Assembly: GCA_022829145.1 (NCBI GenBank)
Contig: CM040755.1
Location: forward strand, 22,894,563 to 22,958,562
Origin: Albula goreensis
Taxonomy: Eukaryota; Chordata; Actinopteri; Albuliformes; Albulidae
DNA length: 64,000 bases
Reading direction: 5' to 3'
Part shown: piece after piece, positions 1 to 12,630 of the stretch
How positions within the stretch are numbered: the first letter of the stretch is position 1
Layout: each line of letters begins with the position of its first letter
The notes under the pieces: model-generated
What the model saw: only the letters and a program-made list of their open reading frames with translations
Databases searched by the model: none
Told to the model about the DNA's origin: nothing
Program-made: the position numbers and the translations under genes

Positions 1-457
1 GGAATATGACATTACTTCAAAATGAACTCTACAGAAAAGCAGTGACATGTTTATAGAGCAGCACTTCAATGAATGACGTACCCACTGTAGACTTCTGACC
101 TAGTACATGCAATATACCTATGAACTGGTCATATGTATAACATGAAATTAATTCATTATAAATCTTTTAAATACTTTTTGAATATTTATGGAAACAATGA
201 CATTTACCAAAATGATCATAATCCTCATCACCATTGCCACAACAGTCATCACCATCAATGTAAAATAAAATTACGGACTGACTGATGTCATCAGGTAACA
301 CACCCAAAGGTACTCCTGACTACTTCCTGCTCAGAAAGGTTCCCAAGAAATGTTTTATTACATTACTGATACTAAACATAGCATTTTCACAACATATTTA
401 TACTTAGTACAGTTAACACCAGAGGTGTGTGTGTTAACACATGCTTGTGTGTGTCGG

Positions 458-460
<3 letters not shown>

Positions 461-540
<80 letters not shown>
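461..540. repeat. (GT)n microsatellite, about 40 units
   Basis: This is an uninterrupted GT dinucleotide array of about 80 bp. It is preceded by an interrupted GT-rich zone from about 426. Open frames across it encode only Cys-Val repeats and are artefacts. Confidence 0.98.
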
Positions 541-543
<3 letters not shown>

Positions 544-1183
544 CAGTTTTTTCTACTTTTTATTATAAATTCCCGTAATTGTGATAGAAATTGAGTTATA
601 AAGTTATGTTTGAGTTTTGTGCCTAATGAGTTATTGCCCTTGAAGTGAAAAGCTTATTTTATTCTTCTGTAGAAAATGATTACTGCTTTTCAATTTGTTG
701 TCCTGTAAGATTTCAATGAAAGATCTTAAAGAAACAGAGGCTGGTTTGGTTACATTTTATGGAACTGACAAAAATGTTTAGGACTAAGTTTGTGTTTTTA
801 TTTTAGTCTGATACTTACAAATGTTTCCACGTTTTAATTGCAATTAAGCAAGTAACATTTTTTCCATCATATGCATTTCCATGTCAATCTGCGTAATGCT
901 GTGTAAGGAGTATGTATTTCAAAAAGATATAACTGTACACTTCGTTGCATTGATAAGCCCTAATTTTCAGGAAACAAATATGATTTTCCAAGGTTGCACG
1001 ACTTCACCTTTGTGTGTGGATGTGTTTTTAACGAAATGACTGTCATATTCTTATCACTTGAGTTCTAACACATGTAAAAATTATTTATTGGAAAATGTAA
1101 ATAATGTTTTGTAAGCAATCTTTCTATGATTTTGAAAATAAGATTTTTCATTCTTTTAAAATACAGTCATTTTACGACCAACG

Positions 1184-1452
1184 CTAGACACATAATCTCG
1201 TCGCATATGGCAGCAAATAGAATGTCGCCCAGAGGCTTCGTTGGCAGAAACATAGGTTGACCCTTGGCTGCAGTCCTAGATCCCCTTCGCCTCTCTTTGG
1301 CTGCTTCCACCTGTCAACTTCAATTGCCGTACGAAGAAGAGGGCTTTCCTGAGCCGCATCTTGCTTTCTTTTCTCAAAATCTGCGGGTAGATTTTGGTCT
1401 CTAGGAAGAGCAACATCAGTCGGTTCTTTACCCCCTGTGCATGATCTGCACA
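1184..1452 (-). pseudogene. Possible terminal exon or decayed coding fragment (unrecognised)
   Basis: On the minus strand an open frame runs from an acceptor-like site (pyrimidine-leaning tract over roughly 1,453-1,520 ending in gtgCAG) to a stop at 1,184. An AATAAA lies about 95 bp further on (plus-strand tttatt, 1,084-1,089). The predicted peptide has normal-looking composition in its first half, with an acidic/basic segment reading LPADFEKRKQDAAQESPLLR. The second half reads poorly in this frame. The next frame, entered near 1,311, gives a better segment (KGQPMFLPTKPLGDILFAAI) ending close by, which is what a frameshift or an alternative splice would give. The island is GC- and CpG-richer than its AT-rich surroundings. 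I do not recognise the protein family and assign no function. It could be a last exon, a retrocopy or chance. No convincing upstream exon was found. Confidence 0.25.
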
Positions 1453-2225
1453 TGGATATTAAGAAATTGTAGGTGGATGTGGATGTGAATGCTTTTGATT
1501 AAACAAACAAAAAAAATCTTAATGATGTGTCCAGTACAAGGGGTTCTCTTGATCGCATGTAATAGCATAATGACAAAATTCCCCTTCAAGCAGGTTGTAC
1601 TGGTTAGCATGGGCGTTCTTTGTCTTAGCATATGGTTCTGCTTTGTGTCTGTTAGTTTGGACCGCTAACCGGCAGGCATTATTCCTGATATGCTTTAATA
1701 AGAATGTGGGGTTTTGCGCTACGGAACTATATTTGTAATGACGAATTTAATTTTAATTTGTGTTTTATTTATTGTTATTTCAAAGACAGTAAAATAACTA
1801 AATGGTTGTTCTTATGTAATTATTTATTTTGGGATTGCAGCAACAGACAGTATCAACAACTAAATTTATAATTAGTATGAGGGCAAATAATTTGGGTAGA
1901 TAAACATATGTATCTGTTGAGCAATATATTTCTACCTGAAGCAGCGTTAGACGGACTATTCCTGTAACCTACAGCATTATTTTGTCAGATTAGATGAGAA
2001 ATTATGGAACAGATTACCATTTGTATTTATTTATTAATGAAAATTTACTAATCGATTAATTAATTGTATTCTTTATTAACTTGTTGATAGATTAGGCGGA
2101 CGTTGCTGAGATAAACAAGTAGAAAGCCGAAAATGCAAGCCCTTGCCTCAGGTTGAGGCATGTTTTTGTTTTTAAACAGTCAAAGACAGTTGCATTTTAT
2201 GAGACAATGCATTGTTTTTTATATC

Positions 2226-2272
2226 CATTGGTTGTTTTATTAAACACCAAACCTTTTATTAAACAACCAATG
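2226..2272. repeat. 12-bp inverted repeat enclosing a duplicated 12-mer
   Basis: CATTGGTTGTTT at 2,226-2,237 is the exact reverse complement of the sequence at 2,261-2,272. Within the same interval TTTTATTAAACA occurs twice as a direct repeat. The whole could fold into a small hairpin. In AT-rich DNA this may be a replication-slippage product. Confidence 0.7.
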
Positions 2273-4467
2273 CCAGTATAGATTCCGTTAAATATTACAG
2301 TCCTTTTCAAGTGTTTCAATGTATTTCATGTATTTCATTTGAGTTTGATAATCATATTAAAAAAACCATTTGTAATATAGTAAGAAAAAATATCATTCAT
2401 TTGCACACTATGCTGAATTCAGTTTCCTCTTTAATTCTTACAGGATACTCAAATGCAGTAACACTCTAATTAAAAGCAATTATATTATTTTACTAAATAG
2501 ATAAAATTGCCTCATTATCACGTTTTTTATTTACTTAACAACATTTAAAATGCTCAATTTTTCTGGAATAATATACGTGTTATCTAAAACTCCCTGATTA
2601 ATCGTTAACATAAAGGATTCTCGTACAGAATTACTGAAAAGTTTGTTTTGTATTGTGGAAAGAACTCCAGAAATATATGACACATCCTAAAGGTAACTTT
2701 ATATTAGCAATAACCTAATCAGCAAGGCAACTTAATTTTTGTTTTATCACACATTCAAAAGAGTATGACTGCTGTACTTCATATGAATAAAACATCTTTA
2801 TCTGCTTAGAATGATAATAACCTGCAATGCAGATCATAGAAAGGATGCCCATGAACCTAGATAGTACTAATCGTAAAGCTCCAGCAAAAGCTACTGAATA
2901 GCTTAATGTATGTATCACAAAAATCGAAAAGGGCGCTTTAGAAAAACTTTAGAAGCCATGCATTATAATGGATTTTGTATTGTTTTACATATAATGATTA
3001 ACGTCCATATTATGTTATTTACACAGTTAATATGCCCACTCTTGGCAATTGCTAATATTTTTTGCAGTTAATATTTGTGACTTGAAATATGAAGTTTTTT
3101 AAAAAAAAAAAAATGTATTATGTCTTGTGCTATTACAGTGTTCACTCAAAGCCTGTAACTTTGGTCATCCCTCTCAACGAAATCAGTGAGTCAAAAGAAT
3201 GAAGTTGCATGCATTTAATACAAATTTTGTCTAAATTACCCTGATTAGTAAACAAAACTGCAAGGGATACGTCTACCGAATATCGTGATATCAAATAAGA
3301 CATGTATCATTTGGCGAGAACCCTTACGAATTTCTGTGTGGCTCTAAGTTCGTATTCCAAGCAGAACTCACATCTGGTTTGCTGGTTTGAGTAATGGTCG
3401 GTGTGTCAGAGTCAGCAAACATTAAAAACAATATATTTCGACAAAATATAGAAATGAATACGGTTTTTACCGCTATTGATGTTCTAAATATTCATATATT
3501 AGACCAAGTCGTAAAAAGAAGCCGAAAACATACATAAAACATAAGATGTCTACAACTGACTCATTTGCGTGAATGGAAGTTAAAGAGAAGCCGGCTTGTA
3601 TGGTAGGATAAAAAATATTGCCTAATAAAAAATATTGTATAACTGCAGAGTGGACACCAATGTTAAGATAAGCTTAGGTTTCGATCCAAAAAAAAAAAAA
3701 AAAACTTAGGAACGTAAAGAATGATAATATCTAATTCATTAAATTATGTATATACTAATTGTATAAATATCACATTTTAATTCATTTGGGAAATAAAAAA
3801 CAAAATATAGTCCAGCGAAAATAGATTTAATCCTTATAAATGATTTTATTGCAAAGTGACTTTGATATGTCGTTATTTTTCACTGGAAAGAATTGAAGGC
3901 TGTTTTGACAGGAATTGTGAGGCACGTGCTATACATCAGACGTTAACTGGCGCTCGAGGTATTACAACATCAATTTATATTCATTTCACTTTTATTGAAA
4001 AAATATATGTCTCGCAAAAGAAAGGAGCGCGGAGAGAAACACGTCACGACAGAAGATGATCAAATTAAATATGTATAATATTACCCAGTTTAGCAAACAA
4101 CGGGTAACTGCAGATCCCGTTGCTGTGGGGTTAACGATGTAAAGAAAATTTTCCCCCAGGCCCGAAATATTCTCTCGCGCTGATTATTTAAACAAGTGAC
4201 AGATTCGTGAGATATATCATAAAAAAGGATGAAAAAATAAAATATATTGTTCACATACTAATGGTCATTAAAGTTCAACCTTAACAATATCAAAATAAAT
4301 AGATGAATGAAACTTATCCTCAGAATGTTAAAAAATGTCATTTCACACGTATGAATGTTTAATAGCTACATAAAACATGTTTAATTAAAAACAGACAAAT
4401 AAACTTAAGTGCTAATTTACGTCTCTATTACAACCTGCTTATTAACAACGAGTTATGCATGTTATGT

Positions 4468-4470
<3 letters not shown>

Positions 4471-4541
<71 letters not shown>

Positions 4542-4562
4542 AGTCTGTCTGTCTGTCTGTCA
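4471..4562. repeat. (GT)n then (TGTC)n compound microsatellite
   Basis: About 70 bp of pure GT (4,471-4,540) runs directly into about 20 bp of TGTC tetranucleotide repeat. The tetranucleotide part probably arose by a point change within the dinucleotide array followed by slippage. Confidence 0.97.
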
Positions 4563-5042
4563 CTGTGTTACATGTTGTACGTTTTCTTTCGCTTTGATTT
4601 TCGGTGCAACATATCCGTCTTTTTGTCATGTCTGAACGTTCAATATTTACAAACATTCCACCTTTTTAAAGAAAGTATGCTGATCACATATCCGAAGGGT
4701 TCGCCTACTGATATTGCGATCTATATAACAGATTACCGAATTTCCCTGTTTCTTTGTATTTTTTAATTCACTGTCACATAATGCGTGTATTCATCCTGGG
4801 TATTTCCTAGTTTTTGTATGACTACTCTCCTGAACCACAGCTGAACGCAGAAGTGTATGCGCATATGTAATCAATCAATTCTTCACTGGGGAATCATCAC
4901 TATTGCTGAACTAATGTGGTGGTAGTCATATGAACAATGTGACGTATTTATATAAGGATTTGTATAAGTTCCTCTTCTACTTGCTCCAAGGTGTCATAAA
5001 TTGCCCCTAATTCGCATTTGTTAATAGGGCATGAAATGAACT

Positions 5043-5300
5043 TTGGTGTCGATGGTTAGAGTTGGCACACAGGTGAGCACTCGAGATGGTAACCACAGCG
5101 CGTGGTTAGCGAGTCAGGTTGACATGCTTGTTGATCCCCGTGGTCAGATTGAACATAAGAGGGCGCTGCCATTGCACCTGGCAAGAAGGCAGCGCCTCTG
5201 TTCTGCCCCCGTCCAACCCCCGTCCTCAAGGCCGGACAAAAGTCTTCTTTTGACCATGGGCTTCCCACACTCAAGGGCTCAGTTTCCATATAAGAAAAAA
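5043..5300. other. GC-rich island with hairpin and CTCF-like core
   Basis: A block of about 260 bp with higher GC and CpG lies inside the AT-rich half. GGCGCTGCC at 5,162-5,170 pairs exactly with GGCAGCGCC at 5,188-5,196, and the flanking AGA/TCT extends the stem. The left arm lies in cataagAGGGCGCTGCC, close to the CTCF core consensus. Both strands are open, but neither translation has domain-like character. It may be a regulatory element or an old exon; nothing here decides between them. Confidence 0.35.
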
Positions 5301-6926
5301 AATACACCATACTGTTGACACCCCGGTCTCTTCACCTCTACAAACTTGGTCTGAAGATGTATTTTTAAATGTTTCTTGTTGATTCAATATGTGAACTAAT
5401 TTAGTTCCTAGACTTCTTAAGCAGGGACGCATTTTGACAGCACCTTTTTAAAGTCACTTTCCATTGATTCTAACAAAAAATAACTTTATAATCGAGGTAT
5501 ATATATTCCGTAGGATATAAAACACAAGGACGTATTGTTTATTGAGCCAGGCCTAATTTATTTGGCTATTGAAACTTAATATATTCCTCAGTTCTGTATT
5601 GTATTCTCTTGTTGCTTTAAAGAAAGCAAACCCGGACTTGCGTGCCTTTTAATAAAATACCATAAAACCCCTAAATCCCCAGAACTAAAATAATCATTGT
5701 CCGTTTATAAAGTTGCGGGACAATAGCAGACTGCCGCTTTTATGTTTAAATACTTTCACCCCTCTCATTTCCTCACTCTTCGCCCTTGTGTTTTATTATT
5801 CTGGGATGGCACGCGCAGGGCATGGGGTGAAGATAAACACGCACGCGCGCACAGGCACACGCACACTCCGGACAGTTGCCTTTACATTCAACAATTACTA
5901 AAATATAAACGTGCCTTAATCCATAATGGCTTCTGTCTAAGTAAGTAATGAAATTGTTTTTTTTTTTTTAGAAAGAAAATAACGTTGCCTACTTTCAACA
6001 AATCCACTCCAACTGAATCAAATGATTGCAAAAAAATAAAGTTTTCGACCAAAGAATAGTAAAATGTGGTTTTCAAAATCGCCTTGTCACTGTAGTTTAA
6101 AATTAAAGCGTTTCCGTTTAGATAGCCCTGATGCTTGCATGGCTTTCTGGTGCCCAAGCGACTTGTTGTGTTTCATATACCAAAGATGTTCCCTCATACA
6201 TGTACATAGTCTTCAATTCCACTCACATAGATCCCATACAGAGGAGAGCAGGTGGAACGAGGAGATGGCCGTTCATACATTTCGAATGGTTGGAACATGC
6301 TGCAGAATATTCGATTTTCCCACAACTTATTCCCACAAAAACATTAACTATATATATCATTCGCACACTGCCATGCATACTTTTTCGTGGGCGCAGCTGC
6401 TGATGACTGGTGACTGTTAATAAGCGCTAAGGAATATATATCTCTAATCAATGCGTGAGGTACCTGGAGCACAAAACTTCAATACTGTAGTCTCCATCTA
6501 TGCGTCCCAATCGCACCCGGCTCTTTATTTTCTCACTGTCCTTCTAACTCCGCTTGCACTCTATTTTCTACTCATTCATTTTTACAATCTCTTCTTCCCA
6601 AGAGAGCAGACTCATCGCAAATCCTGGCTATACCCTCTCTGCCTGCTTTTCAAAGCACGACATACAAGCGCCAGTCTTTGACTCAAAAACGTCTTGGATA
6701 CTCATACTTGCATAAGTAACATAAATTCACAGCAAATTCGTGAATTAGGATGTAACGGTACATGTAACCATTGGTCACTGTGTGAATCCCCAATTGTTTT
6801 GTTAAATCATTGGCCTTGTTCTTAATAAATGTTGATCTATGCACACATTCAGATCTCAGCTTGTACACAAATTAAATGCTCAACGTTCAAATACATTCAC
6901 AAACACAAGCCTGCGGACGCACAAAA

Positions 6927-7031
<105 letters not shown>

Positions 7032-8129
7032 GTTTAAGGGCCACTCTGTCCACAGTATATTTATTGTTCTGAACATATCATCTCTTTCATTTTTCTAACC
7101 GACGATAGTTTAGCAGGTGCTTTGTGGAGTAGGCTATATTCAGAATTGTGGTTTATTTTTCATATGTAAATGAATTTCTGTGAGATCTGAGGTATCTACG
7201 AGAGCGTCAAATTTCAATGCAAGGCCATCACTTTTGCCAATGGAACCACCAGGATCCACAGCCTACCGTAAAGGGACGCACATTAAGATTTTCAAAATCA
7301 AGTATCATGTGGACTTGTCCTTAGACTCATTCATAATATGTATCATTACTACAACGTATTTTATGCATATAGGAAATGTAAGACATTGAATATGAAAGGT
7401 TAGAAAACATAACGGTACATTTCCTGTTAAAACAAATCCTTTAAAGACCCAACTTGAAAGACACGCAAATTAAGTTTTGCACATTTTAATGATGTTTAGT
7501 TTGGTCATTGTATGTCTATATTTGGATGCTATAGTTCCTTTTTAATGTTCTGTTGTAATTCTAAAACACATCGACATGAAATGTATGGCAATGTTCCTAG
7601 TACCCTTGGATGCATAATATTATTGTAATAAATCTTTTTCTTTTGTTCATTTCATACATGTAAAGTTACCCTGAATTGTACTGATTACACATCGTTTTTT
7701 TATTTCGTCTTAATGTAAAAAAAAAAAACGTACTCAAACCTATATCCATACAACTCGAATAAACATGTTCTGTAATTAATGAAAGTAAAGCGGGTTAATT
7801 TTATTTGTGAGGATTAGGACCCCTCAGAGCAATGAGCAGAGAATGTGGGCATACAAAGCGCGAGGGATTGACCATTTCTTTACAGGGAAATAACAATAGA
7901 ATTATCATGACAAAGGACGCAGGGTTAGTCACAAAGATTGAATTCTAGAATACAATATTACCATTTTGGGAGAAACCCAGATTTATAAACGACAGTTTAA
8001 AATTAGGGCAATGTTTGGGAGGAAAAGGGTAAAAAAAAAACTAGGGAACCTCACCGATCCATACTACAGTTGTTACTATTGATCAAATGTCACGTCTTCG
8101 AACGCAGGCGTTTGAAAGTTACTCCAGTT

Positions 8130-8154
8130 AAAAAAAAAAAAAAAAAAAAAAAAA
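8130..8154. repeat. Poly-A run (25 bp)
   Basis: A pure adenine run follows gtt. No polyadenylation signal or retroposon body is visible immediately 5' of it, so it is recorded only as a mononucleotide repeat. Confidence 0.9.
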
Positions 8155-10129
8155 GAATAAAACAAACCGACCGGATGAATATCAAGCTCAACCACGACTA
8201 CTTAATATTTTAGTTCACTGTTTAAAATGGTAAAAATTCTGCATTTAAATTCCACTGAAAATCGGTAAAATTAGTGGATAATCAGGTGATAAAATAATAG
8301 CACACATTCAAGAAAATCCAACATTTATATCAATTAATTGTTATATTGAGTATTTCATTGTAAACATCGCACTAGAATAGCTATTATGTAAACAATTTTT
8401 AAAAATTTAGTCAATACAATGAAGAGTGACTTGCATTGCATAATGTCACAGTCCAAGGAATGAAGATATTTTTGGAATGAAAGGGTCAGGGAGTTTGTTG
8501 TGTTCAGTGGAATTATTTTTTTATATATATAATATAATATGATCACAATGACATACTCAGGTGTAACTGATGATATAGTCGATTACTTGATCATTACAAG
8601 CGCCTTCTGCACTATGTCAAAATGCAAACATTTCCAAAATGGTAATGATGGTTGTTCTAGGGTGGTTTCATTAGTCTTAGTTTCCTGTCTACAATCCATT
8701 CATTTGCTTACATTATATAAAACACAAATACATGGACGTTTCAATCGATGTGACAATTTCTTAGTATAACGTTCCCCTTTATGCGTAAAAATAGTGAATG
8801 ACCTTGTCTATAAAATTCACACCGGGAAGTTTGGGAGAAGTTTGTTTACGCTTTAATAGACACCTCAAATTGCAGAGGATTAAAAGAGCACGATGTTCTT
8901 TGCATTAGAACCGAAATGGGTCATTTACAAATGTATTCGATTATTTATGTATTTATTTGATAAAATGCTGTATCAAGTATCCATATCACTGTTGTCCCGT
9001 TACCGTACACTGTAGTGGTAGTATCTCGAAATCCCTTAGGTCTCCCTTCTTCCTATCATAGCTCCACAACTGGGACCCACCGTATTACGCCCTGCCGAAA
9101 CTTATTGGGCTGTTGAGGGCTTTTACTTTCTCAGACTAGACGTTCTCTGATTTTCCATGCAAATATGTGACATGTCTGTATTTTAAAACGGTTTAATTTG
9201 TGCAAATATAGCCTACGTGCGATGCGTTCATGCGGTGTTTCGGAAATTAACTGAACTACATTCAGTTCTGAAGCATTTAGCATTCCTTTTTGTAAGTACC
9301 AACTGTTTGCATATGTCCTTGTTTATTGAATAAGGAGTATTCACATGTTATTACCTAGGTACGACAAACTTTTGGCAAAAGTCCGACTTGCATTTAAAGT
9401 TATTTTCATTTTAATAGCATATACTGTCAATTTTTTGTTCTGCAGTTAAAAGTAAACATAATATCCGATTTGGGACATTTCAAATAAATAGTTTAAACTA
9501 TCTTAAGTGGTCATTCAAATCAATATGCTTTTCGGAAACAAACGTAATTTAAATGTAACGTGTTGTCATTAAATGCAAGTTATTCACAATAGCGGAAATG
9601 TATTCAAGAGATGCACGTTATATGCTATCAGAAATGAAGTGTGTGTATGCATTCTACACATACCATGATGCATTACCTATTCATCGGGTAAAGTTGTATA
9701 AAAAATCCATTTAGATTTTATAACCCACTATATTACTAAAAAGTTACTTCTTTACTGTGCCCTCTGTCCCAAAAGAAGTGTCGGTGACTAAGTCCTATTG
9801 CAAGTGCCCGAGCAACTCAAGCAAGCAGCGCATAGAACTTCCTCAAGAATAACAAAGTTCCTTTAATTTTAAAGCAAGGATTAAACTACGTGTAGTAACA
9901 TTATATACACAGATAAACGCACACATAATCACATGTTCTTGTGTTTAAGTCTAATAAAAACGTACAAAACGCAAATAAAATTGCTTTGCTTTCTCTGGCT
10001 GTGCTATTACACGCGTCTTTAACTTTCGCTGTTTCCCTTCTGATCAAACTCTTCGTATTTTACTTTCTGCTGTCCTTAATTCCCCATTTTCAATCCCTGA
10101 TCATCACTTTCCTCTATCTATCCATCCAT

Positions 10130-10190
10130 CCCTCCCTCCCTCCTTCTCTTTCTCCCTCCCTCCCTCTCTCTCTCTCCCTCGCTCTCTCCT
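10130..10190. repeat. Pyrimidine-rich degenerate (TCCA/CCCT/CT)n tract
   Basis: Short tandem TCCA, CCCT and CT units form an almost pure pyrimidine strand. The tract lies just upstream of the homeodomain-site cluster and the possible first exon, where such tracts often occur near fish promoters. Confidence 0.75.
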
Positions 10191-10199
10191 TTGCTGAAT

Positions 10200-10325
10200 C
10201 TTATTGATCCAGAAGGTGGCTAATTAGCCCTTCCCGTCGTGCCTGTGTAATGAAGCACATGCGCACTGAATTAATCACAGCCATTTTTTGCAGGAAACTA
10301 ATTAGCAGGAATAAAGATCCAAAGA
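10200..10325. promoter_or_regulatory. Homeodomain-site cluster, candidate CNE/promoter-proximal enhancer
   Basis: The block contains the perfect 12-bp palindrome GGCTAATTAGCC (10,218-10,229), GAATTAATCAC (10,268-10,278) and CTAATTAG (10,298-10,305), and is otherwise free of simple repeats. Paired TAATTA cores are typical binding sites for LIM, paired and HOX-class homeodomains. It lies about 120-270 bp upstream of a TATA-like element and a possible first exon. I infer a conserved promoter-proximal regulatory element; conservation itself was not tested. Confidence 0.45.
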
Positions 10326-10415
10326 GTTTTTTTCTTTTCAATCATCAGATCTCACTTTCACCTCTTCCTCTCTCCCTCTAACACAAGACACATCGCCTGC
10401 TTTGCATCCAAATTA

Positions 10416-10594
10416 TTTTTATATAGCCTTTACAACTAAAACTTCGGTTTTTTACACTCCGCAACAACAATGTTCTTTCTTTTACCATCCTAAATGCAAA
10501 CTGACCAAAAGGGACTGCCTTGATGGGATCTTTAGCCAAACCGTCTCTATACTGGATTAAAAAGCGAGGATCACAAAGCGGCTGCAAAAAAATT
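10416..10594 (+). promoter_or_regulatory. Candidate promoter and 5' exon ending at a splice donor
   Basis: A TATA-like word (TTTTTATATAG, 10,416-10,426) is followed, at a plausible distance, by about 145 bp ending at the strong donor consensus GTAAGT (10,595-10,600). The inferred exon contains an ATG at 10,523 with an open frame of 24 codons to the donor (MGSLAKPSLYWIKKRGSQSG and a few more residues). I do not recognise that peptide, so the exon is as likely to be untranslated. Raised CpG downstream, to about 12.7 kb, fits a promoter region. The transcription start is a guess and no downstream coding exon in the window can be joined to it with confidence. Confidence 0.3.
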
Positions 10595-11411
10595 GTAAGT
10601 TTCAACTTTGGATTTCTCTGTCTCTCTTTCTCCGATTCGTTCTTTTTTGTCAGTTTTAATGCTAATAGGAGGGTTTTTTTTTTTTTGCATTTTTGCTATT
10701 CATTTTGAGGGTTAGTTATTCCCTCTTTAGGTGAAATAATAGGCGATCGCAGGTTATTTTCATGTAGATTGTTTTATTTATTTCCTGTTCTGTTCGTTTC
10801 GTTACCTGTGTTTACATCTGGGTTCGTCCTCGTTCCCCTCGCGACTGGAAGAAAAAGAACGAAGCAAAGACAGCGATTCCTTCCAAAGGCAGCAGACAAC
10901 AGATCGTGGAATTTAAAACACATTTGTGCATTTTGATGGAATTAGAAAAGGCAAAAGGTTAACGATGTAAATTTTACGTGTTGAGGTCGATCGCTAAAGG
11001 GAAATGTTGCGTTGAGCTGATGGAGGGTAGCGGGAGCTACACATGAGCGTAGCCATGAAAGGAGCACGTTAGTCCAGCTTGAGGGTCCGTCTGCGCCCGG
11101 CGAAAGGGAAACACCGTCTATTTTTTTCATTCTTTCACGAATATGCCGCCTCGTCCTCTAGTCTTCAGTTCCTCTGTTTTCTGTATCCCTTGTTTGTATG
11201 ATCCTTGGTGTTCTACAACAATTTCACTTTCCGAGTCCTTTTTGAGATTTCTGTCCGCCCTGTTTTGCGTTTTGATTCAGTTCCTCTACTTTTTCTTTCT
11301 CTCTCCACTTAGACCATCTTTTCAGGTCATTTTTATTCCTGTTGGATATTGTGAAACGTTGTTAAAGTCGATTCTTGCTGATTCCCTGACGGAGTCACAT
11401 GTAAATCGATC

Positions 11412-11439
<28 letters not shown>
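11412..11439. repeat. (GT)n microsatellite, about 14 units
   Basis: A short pure GT array within the CpG-retaining zone. Confidence 0.95.
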
Positions 11440-11442
<3 letters not shown>

Positions 11443-12161
11443 GTGAGTGTGGGGGTTTAAAAACGGAGCCCCGGGTCTCAGTCGTGATAAGAGCGGTTCA
11501 GCACGACTTCGGATACGGGAAAGCTCAAAGCCGACAGCCGATGGAGTTTGGGTTGCGGGTCGGGAAGAAGAAAATAGGAATAAAGTGTGAGGAAGAGTTT
11601 CAGAGAGAACAGCTAGGAGACATGCGACAGTTATTTGATTTTCATTAAAAATTTGGAACAAGCTGAGGGAAATTTTGAGAAAATAACACTTATAAAACAA
11701 AATAAACAACATCGCAATAGGCGACTTCCGATGCAATTAGCAGCGATATTAACAATATAAATAATGGTAGAATGGTAAATGACACCAGTGCGTTACTGTA
11801 GCGCAAGAAGATCAGGACTGTAAGTAGGTTTTTAAATATTACTGATTTTAGTTTAGGTAAAATATAATTGGCCAGGTTTGATTCACTGGTAGCCTTGATT
11901 GAGAAATCAAACAAGGCAATGACTAACTACCAAAATGAAGAAAAAATCCGTTTTATGAGCAAAATTTAAAATGTTAAAGAAAGCATAGTACGAAAGTGAG
12001 GGGAGCGTCAAAAAGCTGTAGTCGGATAGATGTTAGTAGAGACAGGAGGGGGGAGACCGACAGGGTTGGAATGAGAGCATGGTCCCTCGGAGATACGGAC
12101 TGATAGACACGAAAGAGCGGAAACATCTCCCACCCCAACGGTTTCAGAGACGACACCAACT

Positions 12162-12211
12162 CGCGCGCGCACACACACACACACACACGCACACATACAC
12201 ACACTCACACT
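12162..12211. repeat. (CG)n-(CA)n microsatellite with interruptions
   Basis: CGCGCGCG passes into CA repeats with several single-base interruptions (cgca, cata, ctca). The interruptions suggest an older array than the pure ones elsewhere. Confidence 0.93.
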
Positions 12212-12596
12212 CAAAGCTACAAAAAGAACTGAAAAAGATAAGACAGAACTGCAGTGAAAGGATATTCGGAAGCAGGGGAAAAGGCGAGACGGAATGGACG
12301 AAGTGTCGAGACAGAGAGACGGGCGAAAAAAGAAAATTGTGAGGTGAGGTAGGGCTATGGTAGGTCTGGAAAGAATGAGCAGAGAGAGGCTGAGATACTG
12401 GTGGGGTCAGACGGCTAGAAACAGGGGAGTAAGGGTCACGGAGTGAGTGTGAGAGATGAAAAGAAAGGAGGAAAAAACCTCCATTAAGAGAAAAGGGGAG
12501 TGGGTGCATTAGTTGGGATGGAGGGGAGGGTAATGTGTATGTTGAGGGTTCACGCTAAGCAGTGCGCTGAGATTGTGGGGGTCAGAGAGCGAACGC

Positions 12597-12630
12597 TATA
12601 AAGTGAACCTCCAGTTGGTCATCCAGAAAC
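12597..12630 (+). promoter_or_regulatory. TATA-box-like element (TATAAAG)
   Basis: GCTATAAAGTG occurs at 12,595-12,605, with a plausible initiation region (gtcatccagaaac) about 25-30 bp downstream. It sits at the end of the CpG-raised zone. There is no recognisable exon or donor tied to it, so it may be coincidental. Confidence 0.2.

Noticed and set aside
8130..8154. Poly-A as the tail of a retroposon
   Set aside because: No element body, target duplication or polyadenylation signal is visible.
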